NCBI RefSeq assembly: GCF_001704275.1
Contig: NZ_CP011533.1
Coordinates: forward strand, 2,852,001 to 2,916,000
From: Streptomyces noursei ATCC 11455
GTDB lineage: Bacteria > Actinomycetota > Actinomycetes > Streptomycetales > Streptomycetaceae
Direction: 5' to 3'
Length of the DNA stretch: 64,000 nucleotides
Part shown: positions 9,491 through 18,248 of the stretch, piece by piece
Layout: each line of letters opens with the position of its first letter
How positions within the stretch are numbered: the stretch's first letter is position 1
Translations under genes and position numbers: made by a program
The notes under the pieces: generated by a model
What the model was told of the DNA's origin: nothing
Database searches by the model: none
Seen by the model: the letters and a program-made list of their open reading frames with translations, nothing else

Positions 9491-10585
9491 GTGACCGATA
9501 CGGATCGGCATGCGACGGCTCGACACGCGGCGGACCGGGAGGTGTCCTGGGCCGCGCTCCTGACGGCGCTGCTGGCAGGCGAGGACCTCACCGCCGAGGA
9601 CACCGCCCGGGCGATGGACCGGGTGATGCGGGGCGGGGCGACCCCCGCGCAGCTGGCGGGGCTCGTGGTGGCGCTGCGGGCCAAGGGCGAGACCGTCGAC
9701 GAGGTCGAGGGGTTCGTCCGGGCCATGTACGCGCACGCGGTGCCGCTGGCGGTGCCCGGGCCGACGCTGGACATCGTCGGCACCGGCGGCGACCGGTCGC
9801 ACAGTGTCAACATCTCCACGATGTCGGCGATCGTCGCGGCGGGCGCCGGCGCGCGGGTGGTCAAGCACGGCAACCGCTCGGCGTCGTCCGCCTCCGGGTC
9901 GGCCGATGTGCTGGAGCGGCTGGGGGTGGCGCTGGACCTGCCCGCGGCGGACGTCGCGGCGCTGGCCACGGAGGTCGGCATCACCTTCGCCTTCGCGCCG
10001 ATGTTCCATCCCTCGATGCGGCACGCGGCCGCTCCACGGCGGGAGTTGGGCATCCCGACGGTCTTCAACGCGCTGGGCCCGCTGACCAATCCGGCGCGCC
10101 CCACGGCGCAGGCGGTGGGCGTCGCGGACACCCGGCTGGCGCCGCTGCTGGCCGGGGTGCTGGCCCGACGCGGCGCGTCCGCGCTGGTCTTCCGCGGTGA
10201 CGACGGGCTCGACGAGCTGACGGTCACCACGACCTCCACGGTCTGGTCGGTGCGGGACGGGGCGGTGCGCGAGGAGGTGTTCGATCCGCGGGAGGTCGGC
10301 GTCGGTCACGCCCCGCCGGAGGCGCTGCGGGGCGGCGATGCCGCGCGCAACGCCGAGGTGGTGCGGGACCTCGTGGCGGGTGCCCGGGGGCCGGTGCGCG
10401 ACGCCGTGCTGCTGAACACCGCCGCGGGACTGGCGGCGCTCGCGCCGACGGACGAGCCGCTCGCGGTGCGCCTGGCGGCCGGGATGGCGCGGGCCGCGCG
10501 GGCGATCGACTCGGGGGCGGCGGCGGAGGTGCTCCAGCGCTGGGTGCGGGTGTCCGCCAAGTTGGCGGCCGGGGGCGGGCGGTAG
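9491..10585 (+). CDS. trpD: Anthranilate phosphoribosyltransferase
   Basis: A 364-residue enzyme that transfers the phosphoribosyl group from PRPP to anthranilate. The PRPP-binding glycine-rich loop [17 protein letters not shown] and the [18 protein letters not shown] segment are intact. [15 protein letters not shown] and [10 protein letters not shown] signatures are present as FHPSMRHAA and [10 protein letters not shown]. The GTG at 9491 has a strong GAGGAAAGGGGG site 8 nt upstream, which decides it over an upstream ATG at 9407. It is convergent with trpC and separated from it by a perfect 14-bp terminator hairpin. Its product feeds the isomerase step, for which no trpF or priA is visible here. 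The chromosomal enzyme presumably serves. Confidence 0.93.
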   Translation: MTDTDRHATARHAADREVSWAALLTALLAGEDLTAEDTARAMDRVMRGGATPAQLAGLVVALRAKGETVDEVEGFVRAMYAHAVPLAVPGPTLDIVGTGGDRSHSVNISTMSAIVAAGAGARVVKHGNRSASSASGSADVLERLGVALDLPAADVAALATEVGITFAFAPMFHPSMRHAAAPRRELGIPTVFNALGPLTNPARPTAQAVGVADTRLAPLLAGVLARRGASALVFRGDDGLDELTVTTTSTVWSVRDGAVREEVFDPREVGVGHAPPEALRGGDAARNAEVVRDLVAGARGPVRDAVLLNTAAGLAALAPTDEPLAVRLAAGMARAARAIDSGAAAEVLQRWVRVSAKLAAGGGR

Positions 10586-10586
10586 G

Positions 10587-10621
10587 GCGGTGGCCCCCGG
10601 CGCCGCACCGGGGGCCACCGC
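10587..10621. terminator. Strong bidirectional terminator between trpD and trpC
   Basis: A perfect 14-bp inverted repeat (10587-10600 with 10608-10621; GGTGGCCCCCGG core) and a 7-nt loop occupy the gap between the two convergent genes. Confidence 0.75.
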
Positions 10622-10632
10622 ACCGTGCCGCG

Positions 10633-11457
10633 TCAGCGCCGTCCCGCGGCGCGCAGCGCGGCCAGCGTCCGCCGCGGGCCGTCGGCACCGGTGACCAGGG
10701 CCTCCCCCACCAGTACGGCGTCCGCGCCGTGGGCCGCCACCGCGGCGACGTCCGCCGGGCCCCGGATCCCCGACTCGGCGATCCGGACCACGTCCTCGGG
10801 GAGCAGTGCCGCCAGCCGTCCGAAGACGGACCGGTCGATCTCCAGGGTCCGCAGGTCCCGGGCGTTGACCCCGACGACCCTCGCCCCGGCGGCCAGCGCC
10901 CGTTCGGTCTCCGCCTCGTCGTGCACCTCCACCAGGGCGGTCAGGCCCAGTTCGGCGGCGGTCGCCATCAGTGCGACCAGCTCCGGCTGCGGCAGCGCGG
11001 CCACGATCAGCAGTGCCAGGTCGGCGCCGTGCGCCCGCGCCTCCCACAGCTGGTAGCGCGTGACGATGAAGTCCTTGCGCAGCACGGGGAGTCCGACCCG
11101 GGCCCGGACCGCGTCGAGGTCGTCGAGCGAGCCGCGGAAGCGGCGCTCCTCGGTGAGCACGCTGACGGCCGCGGCACCCGCGTCCTCGTACGCCCTGGCC
11201 AGTGCGGCGGGGTCGGCGATCGGGGCCAGCGCTCCCTTGGAGGGGCTGGCCCGCTTCACCTCCGCGACGACCTGGACGCCGGCGGGGCGGCGCAGCGCCG
11301 CCACCGCGTCGCGGGCCGGCGGCAGTTCGGCCACCCGGTCCCGCAACGCGGCCTCGGGCACGGCGCGTCGGCGGACGGCGAGGTCCTCCCGCACGCCGGT
11401 CACGATCCGGTCGAGCACGGTCGGTGTGCTCGGTGTTCTCGGTGTTCTCGATGGCAT
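10633..11457 (-). CDS. trpC: Indole-3-glycerol phosphate synthase
   Basis: A 274-residue TIM-barrel enzyme that closes the indole ring. Visible motifs are [65 protein letters not shown] and [12 protein letters not shown], all with the expected catalytic Lys and Glu residues. The ATG at 11457 overlaps the leuA stop by one base (TGATG), so trpC is coupled to leuA as the last gene of the halogenase operon. That links tryptophan supply and homoleucine supply in one transcript. The first 15 or so residues are a Thr/Pro-rich lead specific to this copy. trpA and trpB are not in the window, so the final steps rely on primary metabolism. Confidence 0.93.
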   Translation of the reverse strand: MPSRTPRTPSTPTVLDRIVTGVREDLAVRRRAVPEAALRDRVAELPPARDAVAALRRPAGVQVVAEVKRASPSKGALAPIADPAALARAYEDAGAAAVSVLTEERRFRGSLDDLDAVRARVGLPVLRKDFIVTRYQLWEARAHGADLALLIVAALPQPELVALMATAAELGLTALVEVHDEAETERALAAGARVVGVNARDLRTLEIDRSVFGRLAALLPEDVVRIAESGIRGPADVAAVAAHGADAVLVGEALVTGADGPRRTLAALRAAGRR

Positions 11458-13154
11458 CACGGCGCCACCGGGGTGCGCGGCAGGGCGGCGCGCCGGGCCG
11501 CGGAGCGTACCGCGCGGCGCACCGCCTCGCTCTCCTCGGGGTGCCGGCCGACGGCCCAGAAGGCGCGGTCGCCCACCACGACCTCCAGGTAGGCGACGAT
11601 GCCGTTGAGGCGGCCGGAGACCCGGTCGACCTGTAGGTGGCGGACCTGGCCGGTCGCGCCCAGCGCGCCGAGCAGGTCCTGTGCGGGGGCGCGCCAGCGG
11701 TCGGCGGCGGCGCCGGTCGGTTCCCCGATCGGGGGGACCGGCGGGTGCGCGGGGGCGTCCGCGGCGCGCGGCAGGGCGTAGGTCTCCTCGAAGGTCAGCC
11801 ACAGCTGCGGGGCGGATGCCTCGCCCCCGGTGCGTTCGCAGCGCTGCTGCATCACCGCGGCGAAGTCGATCTGCAGGCGCCGGGGCAGTTCGAGGCCGTA
11901 CTCGCTGCGCAGGAGGTGGGCGATGCCGCCCTTGCCGGACTGGGTGTTGATCCGGATCAGGGCCTGGTAGTCGCGTCCGATGTCGCGGGGGTCGACGGGG
12001 AGGTAGGGCACGTCCCACACGCCGCGGTCGCCGGCCTTCTGCCGGGCGAGCAGGCCCTTGCTGATGGCGTCCTGGTGGGTGCCGGCGAACGAGGTGTAGA
12101 CGAAGTCGCCCGCCCAGGGGTGTCGGGCCGGTACCGGCATCTGGTTGCAGTCCTCGACGACGCGCCGGATGCGGTCGATGGCGCCGAGGTCCAGCATCGG
12201 GTCGACGCCCTGCGAGAAGAGGTTCATGGCGAGGGTGATCAGGCAGACGTTGCCGGTGCGTTCCCCGTTGCCGAAGAGGGTGCCCTCGACGCGCTGCGCG
12301 CCGGCCAGCACGGCCATCTCGGCGGCCGCGACGCCGCTGCCGCGGTCGTTGTGCGGGTGCACGGACAGCAGGGTGCGGTCGCGGTGGGCGAGGTGCCGGC
12401 TGACGTACTCGATCCGGTCGGCGAACTCCTGGGGCGGGAAGACCTCGACGGTGGCGGGGAGGTTGATGCGCAGGGTGTGGTCGGCGCGGGGTGCCCAGAG
12501 GTCCAGTACGGCGTTGCAGATCTCCAGCGCGTAGTCGGGCTCGGTCTGGGTGTAGGACTCGGGGGCGTACTGGAGGTGGAGCTCGGTGCCGGGGAGGGAG
12601 TCCTGCAGGCGCAGGGCCTGGCGGGCGCCGTCGAGGGCGAGGGCGAGGGTGGCCCCCCGGTCGGCGCGCAGCACCAGCCGCCGCTGCGCCTCGGAGGTGG
12701 GGTTGAAGACCTGCAGGCAGGCGCGCCGGGTGCCGCGCAGGCAGCGGACCGTGCGCTCGATGAAGTCCTCGCGGATGGGGGACATCACCTGGATGACGAC
12801 GTCCTCGGGGATGGCGTCGTCCTCGATGAGGTGGCGGACGAAGGCGTGGTCGTCCCTGGAGGCCGTCGGGTAGCCGACCTCGATCTCCTTGAAGCCCATG
12901 GACACCAGGAGGTCGAACATCCGGCGTTTGCGCTCGACGTTCATCGGTTCGATCAGCGCCTGGTTGCCGTCGCGCAGATCGACGCTGCACCACAGGGGAG
13001 CTTGGTGGGCCACCCGGTCCGGCCAGGTGCGGTCGGGGAGTCCGAGGGGCCGGTAGGGGCGGTACTTGCCGGTCGGCATGCGGCTGGGGCGCTGCACGCC
13101 GGTGTGCGGCAGGAGTGGTGCGGTGTGCCGTGCGTGGACGGTGCTGTCCTCCAT
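11457..13154 (-). CDS. leuA: 2-isopropylmalate synthase-family enzyme
   Basis: A 565-residue Claisen-type condensing enzyme of the actinobacterial LeuA class. It joins acetyl-CoA to a branched 2-oxo acid. Seen: [15 protein letters not shown] at the metal and substrate site, the [10 protein letters not shown] block, [12 protein letters not shown] with the two metal-ligand histidines, [11 protein letters not shown], and a C-terminal regulatory domain from about residue 440. The ATG at 13154 has a GGGAGG site. It is cotranscribed with the halogenase and overlaps trpC. In this context the likely substrate is 4-methyl-2-oxopentanoate, giving, with LeuCD and an isopropylmalate dehydrogenase, the precursor of homoleucine. 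An anaplerotic extra copy for leucine or valine supply is the alternative. Substrate preference cannot be read from the motifs. Confidence 0.9.
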   Translation of the reverse strand: MEDSTVHARHTAPLLPHTGVQRPSRMPTGKYRPYRPLGLPDRTWPDRVAHQAPLWCSVDLRDGNQALIEPMNVERKRRMFDLLVSMGFKEIEVGYPTASRDDHAFVRHLIEDDAIPEDVVIQVMSPIREDFIERTVRCLRGTRRACLQVFNPTSEAQRRLVLRADRGATLALALDGARQALRLQDSLPGTELHLQYAPESYTQTEPDYALEICNAVLDLWAPRADHTLRINLPATVEVFPPQEFADRIEYVSRHLAHRDRTLLSVHPHNDRGSGVAAAEMAVLAGAQRVEGTLFGNGERTGNVCLITLAMNLFSQGVDPMLDLGAIDRIRRVVEDCNQMPVPARHPWAGDFVYTSFAGTHQDAISKGLLARQKAGDRGVWDVPYLPVDPRDIGRDYQALIRINTQSGKGGIAHLLRSEYGLELPRRLQIDFAAVMQQRCERTGGEASAPQLWLTFEETYALPRAADAPAHPPVPPIGEPTGAAADRWRAPAQDLLGALGATGQVRHLQVDRVSGRLNGIVAYLEVVVGDRAFWAVGRHPEESEAVRRAVRSAARRAALPRTPVAP

Positions 13155-13243
13155 GAGGGCCTCCCGTAGGACATGCGGAAGGGCGGGGCGCCGCGCCGCG
13201 GAGCGGTTGCCGCGCGGCACCGTTCGCCGTGGGTGGCGAGCCG

Positions 13244-14125
13244 TCAGGCTCTTTCGTGCGGTCTTGCGGTGGTGTCCGGGCCGGCCGCCGGGCGCAGTTC
13301 GAGGGTGCAGCACTTGACGCTGCCGCCGCCCTTGAGCAGTTCGGACAGGTCGACGCCGAGGGGTTCGAAGCCGCGCGCGCGAAGCTGCGCGGCGAGCCCG
13401 GTGGCCGCTTCGGGCAGCACCACGTGGCGGCCGTCGCTGACCGCGTTGAGGCCGAAGACGGCGGCGTCGGCGGGGTCGGCGAGGACCGCGTCGGGGAACA
13501 GGCGCCGCAGCACGGCGAGGCTGCCGGGCGAGAACGCCTCGGGGTTGTACATGACCTCGTCGTGGTCGAGGACGGCCAGCGCGGTGTCGAGGTGGTAGTA
13601 GCGGGGGTCGGTCAGCTCCAGGCCGATGACCGGACGGCCGAAGAACTCCTGGGCCTCGGCGTGTCCTTCGGGGGCGCTGCGGAAGCCGCGGCCGGCCAGG
13701 ATCCAGCTGCCGGTGACCAGGAAGTCGCCCTCGCCCTCGTTGATGTGCTGCGGGTCGTGCAGCGTCGGGAGGCCGGCGGCGCGGAACCAGTCCAGGTAGG
13801 CGGGGCCCTCGGCGGTGCGCTGGGCGTTGCGGAAGCGGGCGCCGAGGACCTTGCCGTCGATGACGGTGGCGCCGTTGGCGGCGTAGACCATGTCCGGCAG
13901 GCCCGGGATCGGGTCTATCAGCTCCACCTGGTGGCCGAGGTCGCCGTACAGGGCGCGCAGTCGCTCCCACTGGGCGACGGCCAGTTCGGCGTCGACGGGC
14001 TTGGCGGGGTCCATCCAGGGGTTGATGGAGTAGCTGACCTCGAAGTGGGTGGGGCGGCACATCAGGTAGCGCCGGGGCCGGGCGGTACGGGCACGGCGGT
14101 GGGCACGGGGCGCGGACTCGCTCAT
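13244..14125 (-). CDS. Dimethylargininase/arginine deiminase-like enzyme (amidinotransferase fold)
   Basis: A 293-residue guanidino-group-modifying enzyme. Family segments are [42 protein letters not shown], a [11 protein letters not shown] segment with the probable catalytic histidine, and a near-terminal [11 protein letters not shown] with the nucleophilic cysteine. It resembles, from memory, the mycobacterial group found beside ornithine aminotransferase genes more than classical DDAH. The chemistry would be hydrolysis of an arginine-type guanidine to citrulline or ornithine. ATG 14125 is supported by a GGAG site. It lies in the halogenase operon, so it probably supplies or edits a basic residue. 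NRPS module 5 has an acidic specificity pocket that fits such a residue. The exact substrate is unknown. Confidence 0.7.
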   Translation of the reverse strand: MSESAPRAHRRARTARPRRYLMCRPTHFEVSYSINPWMDPAKPVDAELAVAQWERLRALYGDLGHQVELIDPIPGLPDMVYAANGATVIDGKVLGARFRNAQRTAEGPAYLDWFRAAGLPTLHDPQHINEGEGDFLVTGSWILAGRGFRSAPEGHAEAQEFFGRPVIGLELTDPRYYHLDTALAVLDHDEVMYNPEAFSPGSLAVLRRLFPDAVLADPADAAVFGLNAVSDGRHVVLPEAATGLAAQLRARGFEPLGVDLSELLKGGGSVKCCTLELRPAAGPDTTARPHERA

Positions 14126-14174
14126 GATGCTCCAGTTCACGTGGGTGTGGGGTGGACGGGCGGTGCGGCGGGGC

Positions 14175-14720
14175 TCAGGCCGGGGACGGCCAGGCGCGGT
14201 AGGACCGCAGGCCGTACAACAGGGGCTCGGTGTCGGCCAGTTCACGGATCCCGTAGACCTCGCCGAAGACCATGCGCTGGCCGCCGACCCGTACGGTCTC
14301 GGTGATCCGGCAGTCGGCGACCGCCCGGGCGGCCTCGGTCAGATGGGGGCCGGCGCCGCCGGCGGGCGTGTCCCAGGCGGTGACGGCGAAGCGGTCCGGG
14401 TCGCCGGAGGCGAACAGTTCGGCGGTCTCCCGGCCCTTGGCGTGCAGCAGGTTGACCGCGAAGGTGCCGGTGTGCAGGGCCGCCGCCAGGGTGGGGCTCT
14501 GGCTCCGCATCCCGACCAGCAGCGTCGGCGGGTCGACCGTGACGCTGCACAGCGCCGAGCAGGTCATGCCCCAGGGGCGGTGGTCTTCGTCCACGGCGGT
14601 GACGATCGCGACGCCGCTGGGGAAGCCGGACATCAGTGCCCGGAACCGGTCCGGGCCGGTCGCTTCGCGGACGGTCGCGGTCTCGTCGGCAGGTGTCGTT
14701 GCGAGGTCCAAGGTACTCAC
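14175..14720 (-). CDS. Flavin reductase partner of the halogenase
   Basis: A 181-residue flavin reductase-like (FMN-binding split barrel) protein. The family pattern is seen in FRALMSGFPSGVAIVTA, MTCSALCSVTVDPPTLLVG, SPTLAAALHTGTFAVNLL and the C-terminal GQRMVFGEVY. It should reduce FAD with NAD(P)H and deliver FADH2 to the tryptophan halogenase two genes upstream. The GTG start at 14720 overlaps the antiporter stop by four bases (GTGA), so translation is coupled. No other flavin reductase is visible in the window. Confidence 0.85.
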   Translation of the reverse strand: MSTLDLATTPADETATVREATGPDRFRALMSGFPSGVAIVTAVDEDHRPWGMTCSALCSVTVDPPTLLVGMRSQSPTLAAALHTGTFAVNLLHAKGRETAELFASGDPDRFAVTAWDTPAGGAGPHLTEAARAVADCRITETVRVGGQRMVFGEVYGIRELADTEPLLYGLRSYRAWPSPA

Positions 14721-15973
14721 CGCTCGGCTGGTAGAAGGGTGGGCTCCGCGCCCACGGGGACGGGGCGGGTGCGGCGGTCGGCGACCCACAGGAGCGGGCC
14801 GCTGAGTGCGGTGGTGATCAGCGCCATGATGATCAGCGCCAGATAGAGGCCGGAGGTGAGGATGCCCGCGCTGTAGCCGGTCTGCAGGACGACGATCTCG
14901 GTCAGGCCGCGGGTGTTCATCAGGGCGGCCAGGCGCAGCCCTTCGCGGTGCGACCGGGCGCCGGCCCGCGCGCCCAGATAGCTGCCGATCAGCTTCCCGG
15001 CGATGGCCAGCCCCGTGCCCAGCGCCACCGCCGGCCAGGAGAACACCGCGTCCGGGCCGACGGCGAGCGAGGTGCCGGTGATCGTGAAGAGGAGCGGCAG
15101 GGCCACCCGGCCGGCTCTGCCGAGGGTGTCGGCGGCCCGGGTGAACGGGCCGCGCTCGCCGTCGGCGGGCAGCGCCAGGCCCATCAGCGCCGCGCCGAAG
15201 ACCTCGGTCAGGCCGAGTTGGCCGGTGGCGGTGGCCGCGCCGAAGGCCGCCGCGGCGACCAGGACCAGTACCGCCGCGGGGTGGGCGGCGGCCGCGGTCC
15301 GCACCGGGGCGGCGGCGGCCAGCCGGCGCACCGCGTAGGCGCCGAGCGCGCCGCAGGCGAGGACGGCACCGGCCCGATCGACGCCGCCGTCGCCGGTGGC
15401 CAGCGCCACGGACAGCGCGAGCAGCACCCAGGTGACCGCGTCGATGGTGACCGCGCTGGCCATCGCCAGTCGCCCGGTCTCGGTGTGCTGCATCCGCCGG
15501 TCCTTGAGGATGCCGGCCAGTACCGGGACGGCGGTGACGGCCAGCGAGACGATCAACAGCAGCACCAGCGCCGGGGTGTCGGCCCCGCCGCGCAACCGGG
15601 GTCCGCCGTAGCGCAGGACCCATGCGGCCAGCAGTGCGCCGGCGGCCATCGGCAGCAGCGCGGAGCCGACCGTCAGCCAGGCGACCGCCCGGCCGCTGAG
15701 CCGGGACGCACCGCCGCGGATCTCGTGCGCGGCTCCCACCAGGAACAGCGCCAGCCCGAGGTGGCCCAGCTCCGCCAGCACGTCCTTGCCCGGGGAGTGC
15801 GCACCGCCCCAGCCGAACCGGGTGACCAGCAGCACCCCCAGCAGCAGGCAGACCGAGATCTCGCCGACCACCTCGGGCTGGCCGAGGCGACGGGCCGCCC
15901 AGCGGCCCAGCAGCGCGGTGGGGACGATCGCCCCCAGAACCAGCGCCGGTGGGGCGAGGGTCAGTGCGTCCAC
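14717..15973 (-). CDS. Cation/proton antiporter (CPA2 family)
   Basis: A 418-residue integral membrane protein with about twelve hydrophobic segments. It has the family pattern GQPEVVGEI near the N-terminus and ALMNTRGLTEIVVL near the C-terminus. The start is a GTG at 15973 with GAAGGAGAG upstream. It lies between the halogenase and the flavin reductase in one tightly packed operon. Similar antiporters sit in several glycopeptide-type antibiotic clusters. Possible roles are product export or self-protection linked to ion gradients, neither of which is shown by the sequence. Confidence 0.85.
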   Translation of the reverse strand: MDALTLAPPALVLGAIVPTALLGRWAARRLGQPEVVGEISVCLLLGVLLVTRFGWGGAHSPGKDVLAELGHLGLALFLVGAAHEIRGGASRLSGRAVAWLTVGSALLPMAAGALLAAWVLRYGGPRLRGGADTPALVLLLIVSLAVTAVPVLAGILKDRRMQHTETGRLAMASAVTIDAVTWVLLALSVALATGDGGVDRAGAVLACGALGAYAVRRLAAAAPVRTAAAAHPAAVLVLVAAAAFGAATATGQLGLTEVFGAALMGLALPADGERGPFTRAADTLGRAGRVALPLLFTITGTSLAVGPDAVFSWPAVALGTGLAIAGKLIGSYLGARAGARSHREGLRLAALMNTRGLTEIVVLQTGYSAGILTSGLYLALIIMALITTALSGPLLWVADRRTRPVPVGAEPTLLPAER

Positions 15974-16012
15974 GGTCTCTCCTTCGTCCTGCTGGGGGGT
16001 GGGGCCCGACGG

Positions 16013-17563
16013 TCAGTGCATCTGGGCGAGGTACTCGTACTGGCTGGGCAGCCGCTTGGCGATGTCGCGGGCCTGGTCCTTGAGCCGCTGGATCTCCTGC
16101 GCGGCGCGCGAGTCGTCCATGTGCGCGAGGACGGGCGCGGGCTTGACGTCGAGGCCGCCGAGGCCGAGCAGCATCGCGTGGTAGGAGTAGGGCTCGAACC
16201 CGTGGTAGTGCGGGAAGACCGTCTCCTCGGTGGGCAGCTTGGACTGCCACGCCTCCAGGCGGGCGGCCAGCCCGTCGGGGAGTTCGCGGGTCTTGGCGTC
16301 CCGCCAATAGGCGTTGTCGTTGCGGGCCGCGGTGCGGTAGTGCAGCACCAGGAATTCCCGTACGCCGTCCATGGTGTTGGCCACGACGCGGTTGTAGGAA
16401 TCGCGGAGCTTCGGGTCCCACTTCGCGTCCGGGAAATGCTTGACGAGTTCCTCGATGCCCTGCTGGATGAAGAAGATGCCGGTCGATTCCAGCGGCTCGA
16501 CGAATCCGCTGGAAAGGCCGATGGCCACGCAGTTGTTGACCCAGGAGTGCCGGCTGCGGCCGATCCGCATGCGGATGTGATTGGCCTCGACGTCCGCGGC
16601 CTGCGGGCCGACGAATTCGCGCAGGGTGCGCTCGGCCTCTTCGGGGGTGGTGTAGTCGCTGGCGTAGACGTAGCCGGTGCCGATGCGCTCGAAGAGCGGG
16701 ATCGTCCAGATCCAGCCGGCCTCCTGCGCGGTGGCGGTGGTGCACGGGCGCAGCCGGGTGCGCTCGGCGTCGTGCGGGACGCGCAGCGCCACCGCGCTGT
16801 CGTTGGGCAGGGTGTTCTGGTACGAGACGAACGGTTCGCCCAGCGTCTTGTTGAGCAGCAGGCCGGCGAAGCCGGTGCAGTCGACGAACAGGTCGCCGGC
16901 CAGCTCGCCGTGTTCGCGGGTCTTGAGATGGCTGATCCAGCCGCGCTCGTCGCGGACGACCTCCACCACGTCGTCCTCGATGTGCCGGGCACCGCGCGTG
17001 GTGGCGTACTCGGTGAGGAAGTCGGCGAGCAGCGACGCGTCGAACTGGTAGGCGTAGGGGAACTGGGTGGCCTGTTCGGAGAGGGTGGAGCGCTCCGGGT
17101 CCATGGAGCCGCCGTGCTCGACGAAGTCCTGCTCGAAGAGGGTGCCGTCCAGGTAGCGCGGCGAGCGCATGGTGTCGCAGATCTCGGACATCAGGAAGAC
17201 GTCCTGGTCGAAGCGGTCGCTGGGCTTCTTGTTCAGCCACCACTCGGTGAGCGGGAAGCCGTCGACGACCCGCAGCCGCTCGAAGGGGTGGTAGAAGTAG
17301 TGGCCCTTGGCGCGCCAGTTCTCGAAGCGGATGCCGAGCTTGTAGGTGGCGTTGCACTTCGGCATCCAGTCGTTCTCCGAGAGGCCGAGGTAGTCGAAGA
17401 AGTGGCGCACGGTGGAGAACGTGGCCTCGCCGACGCCGATCGTTTTGATCCGCTTGGACTCGATGACGGTGACATTGACGCTCGTACCGAGCGCGGCCCG
17501 CAAATACGCGGCGGTCATCCAGCCCGATGTGCCGCCGCCGACAATAACTACGCTGGAAAGCAC
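16013..17563 (-). CDS. FAD-dependent tryptophan halogenase (PyrH-like)
   Basis: A 516-residue flavin-dependent halogenase. Seen: the FAD-binding GGGTSGW near residues 9-15, catalytic lysine K75 in CNATYKLGIRF, the class-defining W-x-W-x-I-P motif in AGWIWTIPLF, and the chloride/flavin-linker region EPLESTGIFF with the probable catalytic glutamate. It lacks the insertion after GEAT...W seen in 6- and 7-halogenases such as KtzR or RebH. It matches the RFENW...FYHPFERLRVVDGF segment of PyrH, a tryptophan 5-halogenase, so 5-chlorination is likely. The GTG start at 17563 has a GGAGGAATTC site. It is the first gene of an operon with antiporter, flavin reductase, dimethylargininase-like enzyme, leuA and trpC. 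Confidence 0.93.
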   Translation of the reverse strand: MLSSVVIVGGGTSGWMTAAYLRAALGTSVNVTVIESKRIKTIGVGEATFSTVRHFFDYLGLSENDWMPKCNATYKLGIRFENWRAKGHYFYHPFERLRVVDGFPLTEWWLNKKPSDRFDQDVFLMSEICDTMRSPRYLDGTLFEQDFVEHGGSMDPERSTLSEQATQFPYAYQFDASLLADFLTEYATTRGARHIEDDVVEVVRDERGWISHLKTREHGELAGDLFVDCTGFAGLLLNKTLGEPFVSYQNTLPNDSAVALRVPHDAERTRLRPCTTATAQEAGWIWTIPLFERIGTGYVYASDYTTPEEAERTLREFVGPQAADVEANHIRMRIGRSRHSWVNNCVAIGLSSGFVEPLESTGIFFIQQGIEELVKHFPDAKWDPKLRDSYNRVVANTMDGVREFLVLHYRTAARNDNAYWRDAKTRELPDGLAARLEAWQSKLPTEETVFPHYHGFEPYSYHAMLLGLGGLDVKPAPVLAHMDDSRAAQEIQRLKDQARDIAKRLPSQYEYLAQMH

Positions 17564-17645
17564 GAGAATTCCTCCGGAGGTGGTGGTGACGGGCGGGAAA
17601 TACGTCGAGTCGGCGCTCAGCTTTCAGCAGGCCGGGACGGAGTAA

Positions 17646-17668
17646 CAGGCTCTTAAGCGCTGTTGAAA
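17646..17668 (-). promoter_or_regulatory. Shared CTTAA-N3-CCTG element upstream of the halogenase operon
   Basis: The minus strand reads TTT, eight bases, CTTAA (17657-17653), GAG, CCTG (17649-17646), about 83 bp before the halogenase start. Similarity to the NRPS-operon copy (44728-44750) extends beyond the core: both read CTGA, then ATGC or GATGC and TCTTT upstream, and CCTGTT at the end. It splits the long minus-strand gene run into two transcription units. Confidence 0.65.
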
Positions 17669-17732
17669 AGACGCATCTCAGGGCGCATTTCAGGCCACTT
17701 GGCGAAGTCGGCGCAGGGTGTCGCCGGCGCCG

Positions 17733-18248
17733 TCATTCGGCGATCGGGACGACCTTGGGATCGGCCAGCGCGCGGTAGTCCTCGGTGGCCAGCGCCACCG
17801 AGAGGTCCAGGCGGGCCGCGTTGAAATACAGGACGGGCTCGTCCAGCAGCGCCGGGTCGGCCAGGACGGTGAGCTCGTCGTGGAACGAGAAGGGGATGAT
17901 GCTGCCGCTGACGCAGCCGCTCAGGCGCTCGGCGAGCGCGCGGTCGGCCAGCTTGGCCCGGCGGGCGCCGCACTGGGCGGCCACCCGCGGGAGGGCCACC
18001 CGCCGGTCGCCGGGGATGACCGCGAGGACCTGCCGCGCGGCGGGCAGCGCGTCCGGCACGGTGACGATCATGCACTTCGCCGCCGCGGAGAGGGGGTGCC
18101 CGCGCAGCTCGCTGGCCCGTGCGGTGTTCCCTTCGGGCGGGTGCGGGAGCAGCCGGTATCGGGCACCGACCGCGTCCAGGAGCCCCAACAGTCGTGCGGA
18201 TGCCGGGCGTTGGCCCTGCCCGGCATCCGGGGTCGGCCGCGTGGTCAT
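17733..18248 (-). CDS. YbaK/ProX-type aminoacyl-tRNA editing protein
   Basis: A 171-residue free-standing editing domain related to YbaK, ProXp-ala and the insertion domain of prolyl-tRNA synthetase. Such proteins hydrolyse mischarged aminoacyl-tRNAs. The conserved lysine is K58 in AAAKCMIVTVP. A C-terminal GCVSGSIIPFSFH segment matches the family G-x-x-x-P-F pattern. Its ATG overlaps the aminotransferase stop by four bases (ATGA), so it is an integral member of the NRPS operon. The substrate is unknown. In a cluster that makes chlorotryptophan and probably homoleucine, a role in clearing tRNAs mischarged with those amino acids is an attractive inference. A horizontally captured housekeeping gene is the alternative. 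Confidence 0.8.
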   Translation of the reverse strand: MTTRPTPDAGQGQRPASARLLGLLDAVGARYRLLPHPPEGNTARASELRGHPLSAAAKCMIVTVPDALPAARQVLAVIPGDRRVALPRVAAQCGARRAKLADRALAERLSGCVSGSIIPFSFHDELTVLADPALLDEPVLYFNAARLDLSVALATEDYRALADPKVVPIAE

